A DNA stretch of 64,000 nt, taken from contig JAHYIW010000003.1 of NCBI GenBank assembly GCA_019429445.1, positions 62,001 through 126,000 on the forward strand, given 5' to 3'. The stretch's first letter is position 1. Every line of letters begins with the position of its first letter. Made by a program: the position numbers and the translations under genes. This stretch comes from Desulfuromonadaceae bacterium (GTDB lineage Bacteria > Desulfobacterota > Desulfuromonadia > Desulfuromonadales > JAHYIW01). The notes under the pieces are model-generated. The model was not told where the DNA came from, did not search any database, and worked only from the letters and a program-made list of their open reading frames with translations. Below, one piece after another: positions 1 to 7,704 of the stretch.

Positions 1-16
1 TGCAAAGCGGAAAAAG

Positions 17-754
17 CTAGCTTAATTTAAGGGAATCTTTTTCTTCTTCGAGGATCCGCATCTTCTCTTCTACAAACTCAAGATGATCCATCATCCGGTC
101 ACGGGCCACCTCGGGGTTGCGCAATGAAATTGCTTCGTAAATCATGCGATGCTGTTCCAGTAACGGCTGCAAGTAGCCTGCACGTTTGTAAAATTCGGAA
201 AGTGCGAGATGAATAGTTGCACTAAAAAGTCCGTGAATTGAATTAAGAACGTGCTGTTGTAATGTATTATGGGTTGCTGCGGTGATTATGATATGAAACT
301 TTGTGTCGATATTCGGATCCCACCCGCCAGAGAGGGTTTGGCGTTCCATCTCGCGATAGAGGCGACCCAGTTCTTCAATCTCTTCCACGCTGGCACGTGT
401 TGCCGCCAGAAATGCTGACCAACTCTCAATCCCTTTGCGAACTTCAACCAGCGCCTGGAGTAATTGCGGGTTGTTCTCAACCATGTTGGTGAGTGGATCG
501 GTCAGGGTGGTTTCGGTCAGGGAGCGGACATAGGTTCCCCCCCCTTGACGCGACTCGAGAAGCCCCATGGCTTCAAGAACCATGAGCGCCTCACGCACTG
601 ATGGCCGACTGACCCCCATCATTGCAGCAAGATCGCGTTCTGATGGAATCCGCGATCCGGGAGTGAGCTGGCCGACCGAGATAAGGTCCTTGATTTGCTG
701 AACGATTTCCTCGGAGATTTTTTTGGGACGGATAGGTTTAAAAGCGATGGTCAT
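17..754 (-). CDS. FadR/PdhR-type GntR transcriptional regulator
   Basis: The 245-residue protein has a GntR winged-helix domain at about residues 10-78, including the helix 'SRPSVREALMVLEAMGLL' and a 'GGGTYV' wing. The C-terminal all-helical FCD domain (about 95-230) has spaced Asp/His residues ('DTKFH', a His in 'ATHN', and 'DHLEF') typical of metal-assisted carboxylate binding. The family senses small organic acids such as pyruvate, lactate or gluconate; the effector here is inferred only from the operator at 775-789. I chose the ATG at 754 over an upstream in-frame start at 796 because a clear AAGGAG lies 7 bases upstream. The longer start would also run through the operator. No metabolic target gene adjoins it inside the window; the gene continues toward the left edge. 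Confidence 0.9.
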   Translation of the reverse strand: MTIAFKPIRPKKISEEIVQQIKDLISVGQLTPGSRIPSERDLAAMMGVSRPSVREALMVLEAMGLLESRQGGGTYVRSLTETTLTDPLTNMVENNPQLLQALVEVRKGIESWSAFLAATRASVEEIEELGRLYREMERQTLSGGWDPNIDTKFHIIITAATHNTLQQHVLNSIHGLFSATIHLALSEFYKRAGYLQPLLEQHRMIYEAISLRNPEVARDRMMDHLEFVEEKMRILEEEKDSLKLS

Positions 755-774
755 GCCATTACTCCTTAAGGTCG

Positions 775-789
775 ATTGGTATGACCGAT
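775..789. promoter_or_regulatory. PdhR/LldR-like operator palindrome
   Basis: ATTGGT-ATG-ACCGAT is an inverted repeat (5 of 6 arm positions paired) lying just upstream of the ribosome binding site of the GntR regulator. The known PdhR/LldR sites of other proteobacteria have the form ATTGGT-N3-ACCAAT, so this differs by one arm base. Position and family suggest negative autoregulation; binding is inferred. Confidence 0.55.
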
Positions 790-895
790 TTAGCATGAGG
801 TGTTGTAATAATCAACAGCAAAATCAGCATGTCGCTAAGCACGTTTCTCGACTGCGGGTATAACCAAGTTTCACCACGAGGAATCAACACGGATC

Positions 896-1894
896 CTAAT
901 CGGTCAAGCCCAGCAGATGAGAGTAGTCGCCCAGATTCACCGTGTGTGAGCCACCGACGACGCAGGCGTGCGCACCGATCAAGGAGTGCTGCAGCTGACT
1001 TTGTTTGACTGAGGTATCAGCGTGAATGATTGAATCACGGATCACCGTATTTTCAATCGTACAGTTCTCTGCCACGGTGACAAAAGGGCCGATGACCGAT
1101 TGACGGACAACCGTACCGGGACCAATATAAACCGGAGGGATGATAACGGAGTCAATAATCTCGCCGTGAATCTTCTGCGTTTCAAGCAGGAGCTGGCGAT
1201 TGGTTTCAAGTAACGTTTCCGGTTTACCGCAATCGAGCCAGGAATCGATCTCAGGGGCACGAAATTTAAACCCGGCGGAGATCATATCCATAAAAACAGC
1301 AGGTAAATAATATTCGCCTTTAACCGTTTCCCCTGCGTTTACCGCCGCTTCCAGGTAGTGCATCAACGCTGCTGCATCCTTCAGGTAGTAAAGTCCGACC
1401 TGGGCAAGGCGGGAAATCGGCGTGTCAGGTTTTTCGACCATATCGACAATAAAGTCTCCGTCAAGAACATTGACGCCGAAGCGTTGGTAATCCTCAACCT
1501 CCTTGGAATAAATCAAACCATCACAGTCGGCCACCAATGCAGGGATATTCTGTAAGTCGGTGATAAAGATAGTGTCGTTAAAAACCACCAGGACATCATC
1601 ACCCTCCGCGATCGAAGGAGCTGCCTGCAACACGGCGTGAGCGGGACCGAGACGGTCTCGCTGCAGATAATAACTGCAATGAAGATGGGGATAGCGTTCG
1701 GTCATAAAACTCCGGATTTGCTCGCCCAGATCATCGGTGATAAAGATATATTCAGCAGCGGCCAGCGGCTCAAGACGATTAATAATGTGCTCAAGAACGG
1801 TTGCACCGGCAACCTGAACCAGTGACTTGGCGCGGATCAGAGTCTGGGGGCGTAAACGGGTCCCTTTCCCCGCGACGGGCAGAATGATTTTCAT
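896..1894 (-). CDS. sugar-phosphate nucleotidyltransferase
   Basis: The 332-residue protein starts with the nucleotidyltransferase signature 'PVAGKGTRLRPQT' and a conserved Lys in 'RAKSLV', followed by a Rossmann-like NTP transferase core to about residue 235. From about 245 there are hexapeptide-like repeats ('VYIGPGTVV', 'SVIGPFVTV', 'CTIENTVI') that would form a left-handed beta helix. The family makes NDP-sugars for cell-envelope glycans; the substrate (glucose-1-P, mannose-1-P or other) cannot be read from sequence. A GGAG lies upstream of the ATG. It is the last gene of the long minus-strand array, 29 bases after the lipoprotein gene. Confidence 0.85.
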   Translation of the reverse strand: MKIILPVAGKGTRLRPQTLIRAKSLVQVAGATVLEHIINRLEPLAAAEYIFITDDLGEQIRSFMTERYPHLHCSYYLQRDRLGPAHAVLQAAPSIAEGDDVLVVFNDTIFITDLQNIPALVADCDGLIYSKEVEDYQRFGVNVLDGDFIVDMVEKPDTPISRLAQVGLYYLKDAAALMHYLEAAVNAGETVKGEYYLPAVFMDMISAGFKFRAPEIDSWLDCGKPETLLETNRQLLLETQKIHGEIIDSVIIPPVYIGPGTVVRQSVIGPFVTVAENCTIENTVIRDSIIHADTSVKQSQLQHSLIGAHACVVGGSHTVNLGDYSHLLGLTD

Positions 1895-1923
1895 ATTTTC
1901 TCCACTGTTGCGGCCAAACGGCC

Positions 1924-2373
1924 TTATTTCAGATAAAAGATGACGCTACTTGTGGGCGAAGTCGCGCTGGTGAACTCGAAACGCGCCAGCGACAAACCTT
2001 GCCGTTCCAGCAGACGACGCAGAATGTCCATTCGCGCTGTGGCCAGAGCAGCGGGGTCCGTTGTTTCAGTCGCTGCAGCGACCACTTCCAGACGCCAGAA
2101 GCTTTGCGGCTTTTGTTGCAAAAAATCGAACCATTGGGCGAGCTGCGTGAGCATCACAAGACGAGGGAACACGGCACCAGGATTGAACAAAGGCTCGGCA
2201 AATTGAACCCGCAGGGGGGCAGCAGTGACCACAACCGATTCAAGTTGAATATCCGCCGCGTGTAAAGCAGCCGGCGGTGGCGTAGCGGGCATCGAAAGCG
2301 GGGGGGGCTGCTCAATGACCTGAGCGCAGGAAAGAATGCCCGACAATATCAGGATAAATAGCAAACGAAACAT
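1924..2373 (-). CDS. small lipoprotein with possible OmpA-like C-terminus
   Basis: The 149-residue product starts with a hydrophobic stretch ending in 'SGILSC', a plausible lipobox, then a Pro/Ala-rich linker to about residue 40. The rest has the spacing of an OmpA/MotB-like domain: 'FNPGAVFPRL', a helix, a strand with 'VVAAATET', then 'ATARMDILRRLLERQGL'. The usual Asp and Arg residues that bind peptidoglycan are not obvious. It would sit in the periplasmic leaflet of the inner or outer membrane. I do not recognise a named family. The OmpA resemblance is pattern-based and weak. Confidence 0.6.
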   Translation of the reverse strand: MFRLLFILILSGILSCAQVIEQPPPLSMPATPPPAALHAADIQLESVVVTAAPLRVQFAEPLFNPGAVFPRLVMLTQLAQWFDFLQQKPQSFWRLEVVAAATETTDPAALATARMDILRRLLERQGLSLARFEFTSATSPTSSVIFYLK

Positions 2374-2427
2374 GGTTTCTCCTTGAAAGCGGGGTAATTA
2401 TAACAAAAAAAAGAACGAAAAGGAGCA

Positions 2428-3003
2428 TTAAAGCGGTTCTGTGGGGCGGTTTGTGGGCGCTTCAGCAAACGAAGGGTGACGACGAATGGTTTGCAGCAGA
2501 AAATCAGCCGCAAAACCATTAATCAGCCCGGCAACAAGAGCAAAGAAAAGAAAAAATGGGAAGAGCGACCAGAGACCGGGATGCTGGACCAGCAACAACC
2601 AGGCGAGGAGCATTTGGCCGAATACGTGGCCGACCGCACCAATAACTGAAACGCCGATCGGGCTGAAGTAGCGCTTGCCGAGGTGACAGGCGAGTGACAT
2701 CAGTGCAACAGCGGCCAGGCCACCGCCAAGGGAAAGAAAAAAGCCCGGTGAAAAAATTCGCCCGAGAAGCAACGAAGCAAAACCGATACGGGTGAGGGTG
2801 ACAGTGAACGCGGCTCTAAAATCAAACAGATAGAGGGCCAGCAAAGAAAAAATATTGGCAAAACCGAAACGAAACCAGGGGGCAGGGGTTGGAAACAGAT
2901 ATTCGACCGTATGAATGGCGGTTGCCAGGGTTGCCAGCAAGGCAAGAAAAATATAGCGGCGGGTGCGCTCCAGACGCAGCGGGTCAACGGGTGATGAGGT
3001 CAT
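2428..3003 (-). CDS. Gx transporter family (Hpre_diP_synt_I) membrane protein
   Basis: This hydrophobic protein of about 190 residues has five or six predicted membrane segments. It matches the family once called heptaprenyl diphosphate synthase component I, now 'Gx transporter', which resembles ECF S-components. Typical patches are 'FRFGFANIFSLLALYLFDFRAA', 'TLTRIGFASLLLG' and the glycine run 'SLGGG'. It overlaps the stop of the NusG-II gene upstream, and the same three genes (ApbE, NusG-II, Gx) travel together in many anaerobes. The ATG at 3003 was chosen; a GTG at 3021 is equally possible and neither has a good Shine-Dalgarno. The substrate is unknown; a flavin or flavin precursor is a reasonable inference from the ApbE neighbour. 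Confidence 0.8.
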   Translation of the reverse strand: MTSSPVDPLRLERTRRYIFLALLATLATAIHTVEYLFPTPAPWFRFGFANIFSLLALYLFDFRAAFTVTLTRIGFASLLLGRIFSPGFFLSLGGGLAAVALMSLACHLGKRYFSPIGVSVIGAVGHVFGQMLLAWLLLVQHPGLWSLFPFFLFFALVAGLINGFAADFLLQTIRRHPSFAEAPTNRPTEPL

Positions 3004-3376
3004 AATCAAGATCACGGCCACTGCGACCGGTTATGCGCAGCAGCAACTGGTTCGGCACACAGGCCAGCAGGTCGCCCGACTTGCTGGCGCGCCCCATGCC
3101 GATGCAGACCTGATTTGGACAGGGGGATGCAATGAAGTGAACCGCACCGTCCTCGATAACAACTTTTGAGGTGCCAAGTGGACCATCAAGGTTAATAACG
3201 CGATCGGTGTCGAGCGCCAGCTTGTAGGTCACCTGGTTTTTTTGCTCGACGATGAGATGCACACCGGCAGCACGGAAGGAACGCAAGGACAGAAAAAAAA
3301 CACAAAACAGGATCAGTCCGCTGACTAACAACCGGTCGCCAACGGTCATCCGTTGCCAGAGATACTTCAGTGCCAT
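2984..3376 (-). CDS. NusG domain II-containing membrane-anchored protein
   Basis: The 130-residue protein has one N-terminal membrane segment (about residues 14-34), then a small beta domain with the signature 'ASPCPNQVCIGMG' and 'CVPNQLLL', i.e. three Cys in a CxxxxC...C pattern. This is the NusG-II (NGN-II-like) family, usually extracytoplasmic and next to ApbE and Gx transporter genes. The start overlaps the end of apbE by 10 bases and the end overlaps the Gx gene, so translation is probably coupled. The biochemical role is not established. The transcription factor NusG itself is not meant. Confidence 0.85.
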   Translation of the reverse strand: MALKYLWQRMTVGDRLLVSGLILFCVFFLSLRSFRAAGVHLIVEQKNQVTYKLALDTDRVINLDGPLGTSKVVIEDGAVHFIASPCPNQVCIGMGRASKSGDLLACVPNQLLLRITGRSGRDLDYDLITR

Positions 3377-4386
3377 GACAGCAACGTGGACATCCCCGGC
3401 GTCAGATGGAATTCCCCCGCCGGGTCGATAATCAGGCCCTCGGTTGCAGGAAAGTCGGAAAGCAGGGCAATCCCCGCCTCCGGACCGAGGACAAAAACAG
3501 CGGTCGCCAGGGCATCCGCCAGTGCCGCACTGTCGGCAACAATCGTGACACTGCGGGAGCGGCGACCGGGGAAGCCAGATGCCGGATCAAAAATATGGTG
3601 ATAACGGACACCATCCCGTTCAAAAAACCGTTCGTAGTCCCCTGATGTGACCACCGCACGATCGGCGAGTGCGAGTGCCGCAACCGTTTTGTCTGGTGCA
3701 AGCGGATCCTGAATACCGATTAACCAGCGTTCCTCCGGCGACTTCCCTCCAAGCAGGACAATATCGCCACCAGCATTCACCGAAGCGTGCTTAATGCCGC
3801 GCTGCCGCAGCAACAGTGCGGCGCGATCAATGGCATAGCCTTTGGCAATGGCACCCAAATCGACAGCGAGATGCGGATTTTTTTTAGTTACTATTTGCCC
3901 GTTCAAGGTCAGGGCCTCTGGACCGACGCCGGTCACTGCGACCGAGATTTCAGCCGCCGTCGGGACATGCGGTGCGGTCGAACCGATAGCCCAGAGCTGC
4001 TTGAGCCGCCCAAGGGTCATGTCAAACCCTCCGCGGGAGGCTTTTGCAACGCGTAACCCCAGGGCGAGAACCTCGGCCGTTTCAGGGGCAACAGCAAAAG
4101 GTTCAGTCGCTACCGAAAGACGCGCCACATCACTGTCCGCAAGATGTGGTGACATCAAATGCTCAATGCGTGCAATTTCGCAGAAAGCTGCGGACAAAGA
4201 TTCCTCAAGGATGTCCAGGTCGGGGCCAAAGGCGATAATTTCCACCACCGTGCCGAGCAAAAGTTGCTGTCGACGGAGTTGATGGCTGGTCGGCAGCAGA
4301 ACAAAAAAACCGACGATGATCACAAGGATCGAAAACAGGGCGAACCTGATGCGTGACGACCGCACGCTAGGCCTCGACGATTTCAC
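3367..4386 (-). CDS. apbE: FAD:protein FMN transferase ApbE
   Basis: The protein has about 339 residues, with an N-terminal membrane anchor (about 14-32) instead of the usual lipobox. The ApbE core shows 'LLGTVVEI' near 42, '[15 protein letters not shown]' in the middle and '[14 protein letters not shown]' toward the C-terminus; the last two carry the Mg/FAD-binding Asp and His. The enzyme attaches FMN to Thr/Ser of extracytoplasmic proteins (Rnf, Nqr, flavin-based electron-transfer proteins). The start is GTG, overlapping the end of rimO by 20 bases; an internal GTG eight codons later is possible. No obvious substrate protein is encoded in the window. Confidence 0.9.
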   Translation of the reverse strand: MKSSRPSVRSSRIRFALFSILVIIVGFFVLLPTSHQLRRQQLLLGTVVEIIAFGPDLDILEESLSAAFCEIARIEHLMSPHLADSDVARLSVATEPFAVAPETAEVLALGLRVAKASRGGFDMTLGRLKQLWAIGSTAPHVPTAAEISVAVTGVGPEALTLNGQIVTKKNPHLAVDLGAIAKGYAIDRAALLLRQRGIKHASVNAGGDIVLLGGKSPEERWLIGIQDPLAPDKTVAALALADRAVVTSGDYERFFERDGVRYHHIFDPASGFPGRRSRSVTIVADSAALADALATAVFVLGPEAGIALLSDFPATEGLIIDPAGEFHLTPGMSTLLSWH

Positions 4387-5707
4387 CGACCAGATCGTAT
4401 TCCGACGAGTCGGTGATCCGCAGGTTGACGATCTGACCGACCTCTGCGTTACCGGCGGTCACATAGACTTTACCGTCAATATCCGGCGCCTGACGAATTG
4501 AACGTCCCTGCAACAGCAGGTCGGTTTCATCGCTGAGCCCCTCGATCAGAACCGGCTCAACCCGATTGATCAGCGCCCGGTTCTTGCGAAACGAAATACG
4601 ACCCTGGGCTTTCATCAATTGGTGGTAACGGCGATTCTTGACGGTGTCGGTGACCTGATCGGCAAACAGCGCGGCGGGAGTACCATCTTCACGCGAATAA
4701 CGAAACACCCCCACCCGCTCCAGATGCCCCTCTTTAACAAAATCGAGCAACTGTCGAAAGTGGTCATCGGTTTCGCCTGGAAAACCGACGATAAATGAGG
4801 TGCGCAAGGTGATGTCGGGAACCGCCTGCCTGATCCGCGCGATCAGCTTGCGAATCGCTGCCTGATCCACGCGACGATTCATCTGCGACAGGATGTCATC
4901 AGCAAAATGCTGGAGCGGAATATCGAGATAGGCGCAAATTTTATCTTCAGTCGCCATCAGTTCCAGCAGTTCGTCACTGATGTTATCGGGATAGGCATAA
5001 AGCAGCCGTAGCCAGGCGAGCTCTTCAATCTGTACCAGCTCGCGCAATAACTTTTCCAGTGCGCCGGATTCACCAAAGTCGCGGCGGAAAGCGGTGATAT
5101 CCTGGGCAATCAGGTTGATTTCTTTGACCCCCGCGCTGGTCAGGGCACGCACCTCATCAACGACAGATGCAATTTCCCGTGAGCGCAGCGCGCCACGAAT
5201 CTCCGGGATGACGCAGTAGGAACAGTGGTTGGAGCACCCCTCAGCGATTTTGACGTAAGTTGAATAAAATGGCGAAGAACGCAGTCTCGGCGTGGTGTGA
5301 TCGTAGAGAAAATTACCTGTGCCGATGTCTGTCAACGGGATTCTATCCACAAGACATTGTTCAATCAGCGTCGCCAGGCGCGCCGCATCACCGGTGCCGA
5401 TAAACAGATCAACCTCGGGAAGTTCCTTACTCAATTCATCCCGGTAGCGTTGCGGCAGACAGCCGCTGACGATGAGCAGCGAACAAGGACCACTGATTTT
5501 GTAGTCGGCAACGCTGAGAATGGTATCGACCGATTCCTCGCGGGCATCGCTGATAAAAGAGCAGGTGTTGACGATGATGATATCTGCCAGACTCTCGTCG
5601 GTAGTGATGGTGTAACGATCATCTGGAAGGTGGCCGAGCATGATTTCGGCATCGACCAGATTTTTAGGGCAGCCGAGGCTGACCAAAGCGACTTTGAGCT
5701 GTTTCAA
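4367..5707 (-). CDS. rimO: ribosomal protein S12 methylthiotransferase RimO
   Basis: The 446-residue radical-SAM methylthiotransferase modifies the conserved Asp of ribosomal protein S12. Its UPF0004 domain starts '[20 protein letters not shown]', the RimO rather than MiaB pattern. The radical-SAM cluster motif is 'CSNHCSYC', followed by 'VIPEIRG', and the C-terminal TRAM domain includes 'DGKVYVT'. I place the start at a TTG (5707) preceded seven bases upstream by AAAGGG. The longer in-frame reading back to 5776 would run through a terminator hairpin at 5733-5755 and adds a non-homologous peptide. The resulting length matches E. coli RimO (441 residues). Confidence 0.92.
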   Translation of the reverse strand: MKQLKVALVSLGCPKNLVDAEIMLGHLPDDRYTITTDESLADIIIVNTCSFISDAREESVDTILSVADYKISGPCSLLIVSGCLPQRYRDELSKELPEVDLFIGTGDAARLATLIEQCLVDRIPLTDIGTGNFLYDHTTPRLRSSPFYSTYVKIAEGCSNHCSYCVIPEIRGALRSREIASVVDEVRALTSAGVKEINLIAQDITAFRRDFGESGALEKLLRELVQIEELAWLRLLYAYPDNISDELLELMATEDKICAYLDIPLQHFADDILSQMNRRVDQAAIRKLIARIRQAVPDITLRTSFIVGFPGETDDHFRQLLDFVKEGHLERVGVFRYSREDGTPAALFADQVTDTVKNRRYHQLMKAQGRISFRKNRALINRVEPVLIEGLSDETDLLLQGRSIRQAPDIDGKVYVTAGNAEVGQIVNLRITDSSEYDLVGEIVEA

Positions 5708-5732
5708 AATAATGCCCTTTACGAAAAATGAA

Positions 5733-5755
5733 CGCGGCAAGGAGACCTTGCCGCG
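5733..5755 (-). terminator. rho-independent terminator after lolA
   Basis: A 10-bp perfect stem (CGCGGCAAGG / CCTTGCCGCG) with a 3-base loop is followed on the minus strand by TTCATTTTTC. It lies between the lolA stop and the rimO start, so it probably ends the che-lolA transcript and separates it from the rimO-apbE genes. Confidence 0.75.
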
Positions 5756-5788
5756 CGTAAGACGTGATCCACGCAACTGAAGATGAGA

Positions 5789-6568
5789 TTAAAAACCCAT
5801 CGATTCCCCGGTCGGACGGACCACATCGACGTTAGGTGGTATCATAAAATCGAACGATTGCAAAAACATTCCGCGATTGGTGCGAATATTACTGAATTCA
5901 ATGATCGTTAAATTATCGTAAGTGTCGTAGACGCTGGTTGACAGAATCGGGAAAATGCTGTTATCAGGTGTGCCGCTGTGCCGCGCGAGAACCGCATTGC
6001 GATCAACGACGACGAGCATTTTGTGAAACATGGTGGTGGTTCGATTCGGTTCCAGCTGGAGAATATAGTTCCCCGCAACATCCTCGTTCGGGTCGGCCCA
6101 GCGAATAAAAAAATCGCGGGACAGATTGCTGAGTCCGGTCAGAAACGTCATCGGGTTGTTCTGCCGCGCCAGCGTCGTCTGTTCGATATTGGACAAGATC
6201 ACCTGCCGGTTTTCCGGAAGATAAACCCACAGTTTTTCACCATTAGAGACGAATTCCTGGCGGGTTGGCCGGTCGTATTCCCAGCGAAAGAGCACCTTCG
6301 GAACTCGCCCGGCGCTACCCTCATCAAACTTGATGAAGACCCGCCCCTCACCGCGTTGACTGCGATCCAGGGAGGAGATATGGGACTCCTGAAAAAAATC
6401 GGCCTGGAAATCAACGATTTTTTCTTCCGGTGGGGCGTCGGGAGTAAACGGCCGTTCGAGCGCGGCAATGACCTCGCGCAGACCGATTGATTTCCCGCCC
6501 GGGGGAGCGGCGCAAGCCACCGCAGCCAGTAACAGGAATGAGGACAAAAGAAAAATGATGCGTTTCAT
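5789..6568 (-). CDS. lolA: outer-membrane lipoprotein carrier LolA
   Basis: The 259-residue periplasmic protein has a signal peptide ('MKRIIFLLSSFLLLAAVACA'). The LolA fold carries the usual landmarks: 'DFQADFFQES', 'FRWEYDRPTRQEFVSNGEKLWVY', 'FPILSTSVYDTYDNLTIIEFSNI' and the C-terminal 'FDFMIPPNVDVV'. LolA accepts lipoproteins from LolCDE and delivers them to the outer membrane. It is longer than E. coli LolA (203) mainly by an N-terminal extension of about 40 residues after the signal peptide. GGAG precedes the ATG. It follows cheD by 24 bases and is followed by a terminator. Confidence 0.85.
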   Translation of the reverse strand: MKRIIFLLSSFLLLAAVACAAPPGGKSIGLREVIAALERPFTPDAPPEEKIVDFQADFFQESHISSLDRSQRGEGRVFIKFDEGSAGRVPKVLFRWEYDRPTRQEFVSNGEKLWVYLPENRQVILSNIEQTTLARQNNPMTFLTGLSNLSRDFFIRWADPNEDVAGNYILQLEPNRTTTMFHKMLVVVDRNAVLARHSGTPDNSIFPILSTSVYDTYDNLTIIEFSNIRTNRGMFLQSFDFMIPPNVDVVRPTGESMGF

Positions 6569-6592
6569 ATGAAACTCCTCGCTGAAATGATT

Positions 6593-7087
6593 TTATAACG
6601 CCAGGTCGTGGTGCTGCCCGCGCACCGACTTAATAATAACCATTCCAGACGCCAGGTCAAATTCGAGAGTCCGCCCATGGTTGCCGCCGACGTCTTCGGC
6701 AATGACCGGGATGTTGCGTTTTTTTAGAACCTCCCGCGCCGCCCTGGTATTACGAACCCCGATCGGTTCTTTTCCCGACCCTGGTGATGGCTCGAACATT
6801 GTCGCGCCGCCGACCAGCTTGGCGGTCAAGTTCTCGGTCGCGCATCCACGTCCATTTAACTCGGTTATCATCATGGTGATGGCCTCATCGACAAATTTTT
6901 CACGGCGTTGACCGTCGTTGCTGGCCAGTGCATGGGGGAGGAGGGTGTGGGCGAGACCACCAAGTCCGGACGATTCATCGTAGAGCACAACCGCGAGACA
7001 TGAGCCCAGTCCGTAGGTCACCAGTACCGCAGGAGGGGTGGCGATCAGATATTGAGCAATCCCGACGCGCAGGCGATTCTCGCTCAT
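6593..7087 (-). CDS. cheD: chemoreceptor glutamine deamidase CheD
   Basis: The 164-residue protein has the CheD hallmarks: 'TYGLGSCLAVVLYD' with the catalytic Cys in GLGSC, and 'GLAHTLLPHA' with the catalytic His about 17 residues later, then 'KLVGGATMF' and 'VGGNHGRTLEF'. CheD deamidates Gln in chemoreceptors and docks onto CheC. Its ATG overlaps the cheC stop (ATGA), showing translational coupling with its partner. Confidence 0.93.
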   Translation of the reverse strand: MSENRLRVGIAQYLIATPPAVLVTYGLGSCLAVVLYDESSGLGGLAHTLLPHALASNDGQRREKFVDEAITMMITELNGRGCATENLTAKLVGGATMFEPSPGSGKEPIGVRNTRAAREVLKKRNIPVIAEDVGGNHGRTLEFDLASGMVIIKSVRGQHHDLAL

Positions 7088-7704
7088 AACGGGTTCCCCA
7101 CGACGCGCAGGATGACTGCCATCGAACCGGGATCCGGGAGCAGGAAAAAATGGCCGGTGATTGCGTCAGGGGTGTGCTGGGTGCCGTGAAAAACCGTTTC
7201 CACCATCAACGCGTAATCGCCTTCCTGACTCAATTCGATCAGGACGTGATCCGCTATCGCCCCGGCCATATCGTAAGCCAGGGCCGGAACCGAAGGGATC
7301 AGGGTCAAACCGAGAACTGAACCGAGGGCGTTCAGATACGCCGAGGCAAGGATGTTGCCGACCTCTTTCAGGGTGGAGGTAGCAATGTCGTCAAGCTCGC
7401 TACCCCGGTGCGCATCGCCAAGCAGAATCGTCAGTAGCCGGTTGACACTGTCGGTCGGAAAAACGAGCAAAATATCACCTCTGGCTCCTCCGAGGATCTG
7501 CAACGAAATGCCCACCACCAGCCGTTCCGGACCACCAAGGATTTCCGGAACCGCAGAGATGTCGGTGACGGTAACATGTGGCACTTTAAGATAAATTGTT
7601 TGACCGATCAGCTGGCTCATTGCCGTCGCCGCGTGACCCATGCCGATGTTACTGACTTCTTTCAGCGCGTCGAGTTGCTGATCGGTAAGCGATTGAAAGA
7701 CCAT
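7084..7704 (-). CDS. cheC: CheY-P phosphatase CheC
   Basis: The 206-residue protein carries both phosphatase helices of the CheC/CheX/FliY family: 'LDALKEVSNIGMGHAA' near residue 12 and 'TSTLKEVGNILASAYLNAL' near 112, each with the E..N pair, so it should be active. It dephosphorylates CheY-P and is activated by CheD. Its start codon directly abuts the cheA stop (TAGATG), and its ribosome binding site lies inside the cheA end. The pair cheC-cheD overlaps downstream. Confidence 0.93.
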   Translation of the reverse strand: MVFQSLTDQQLDALKEVSNIGMGHAATAMSQLIGQTIYLKVPHVTVTDISAVPEILGGPERLVVGISLQILGGARGDILLVFPTDSVNRLLTILLGDAHRGSELDDIATSTLKEVGNILASAYLNALGSVLGLTLIPSVPALAYDMAGAIADHVLIELSQEGDYALMVETVFHGTQHTPDAITGHFFLLPDPGSMAVILRVVGNPL

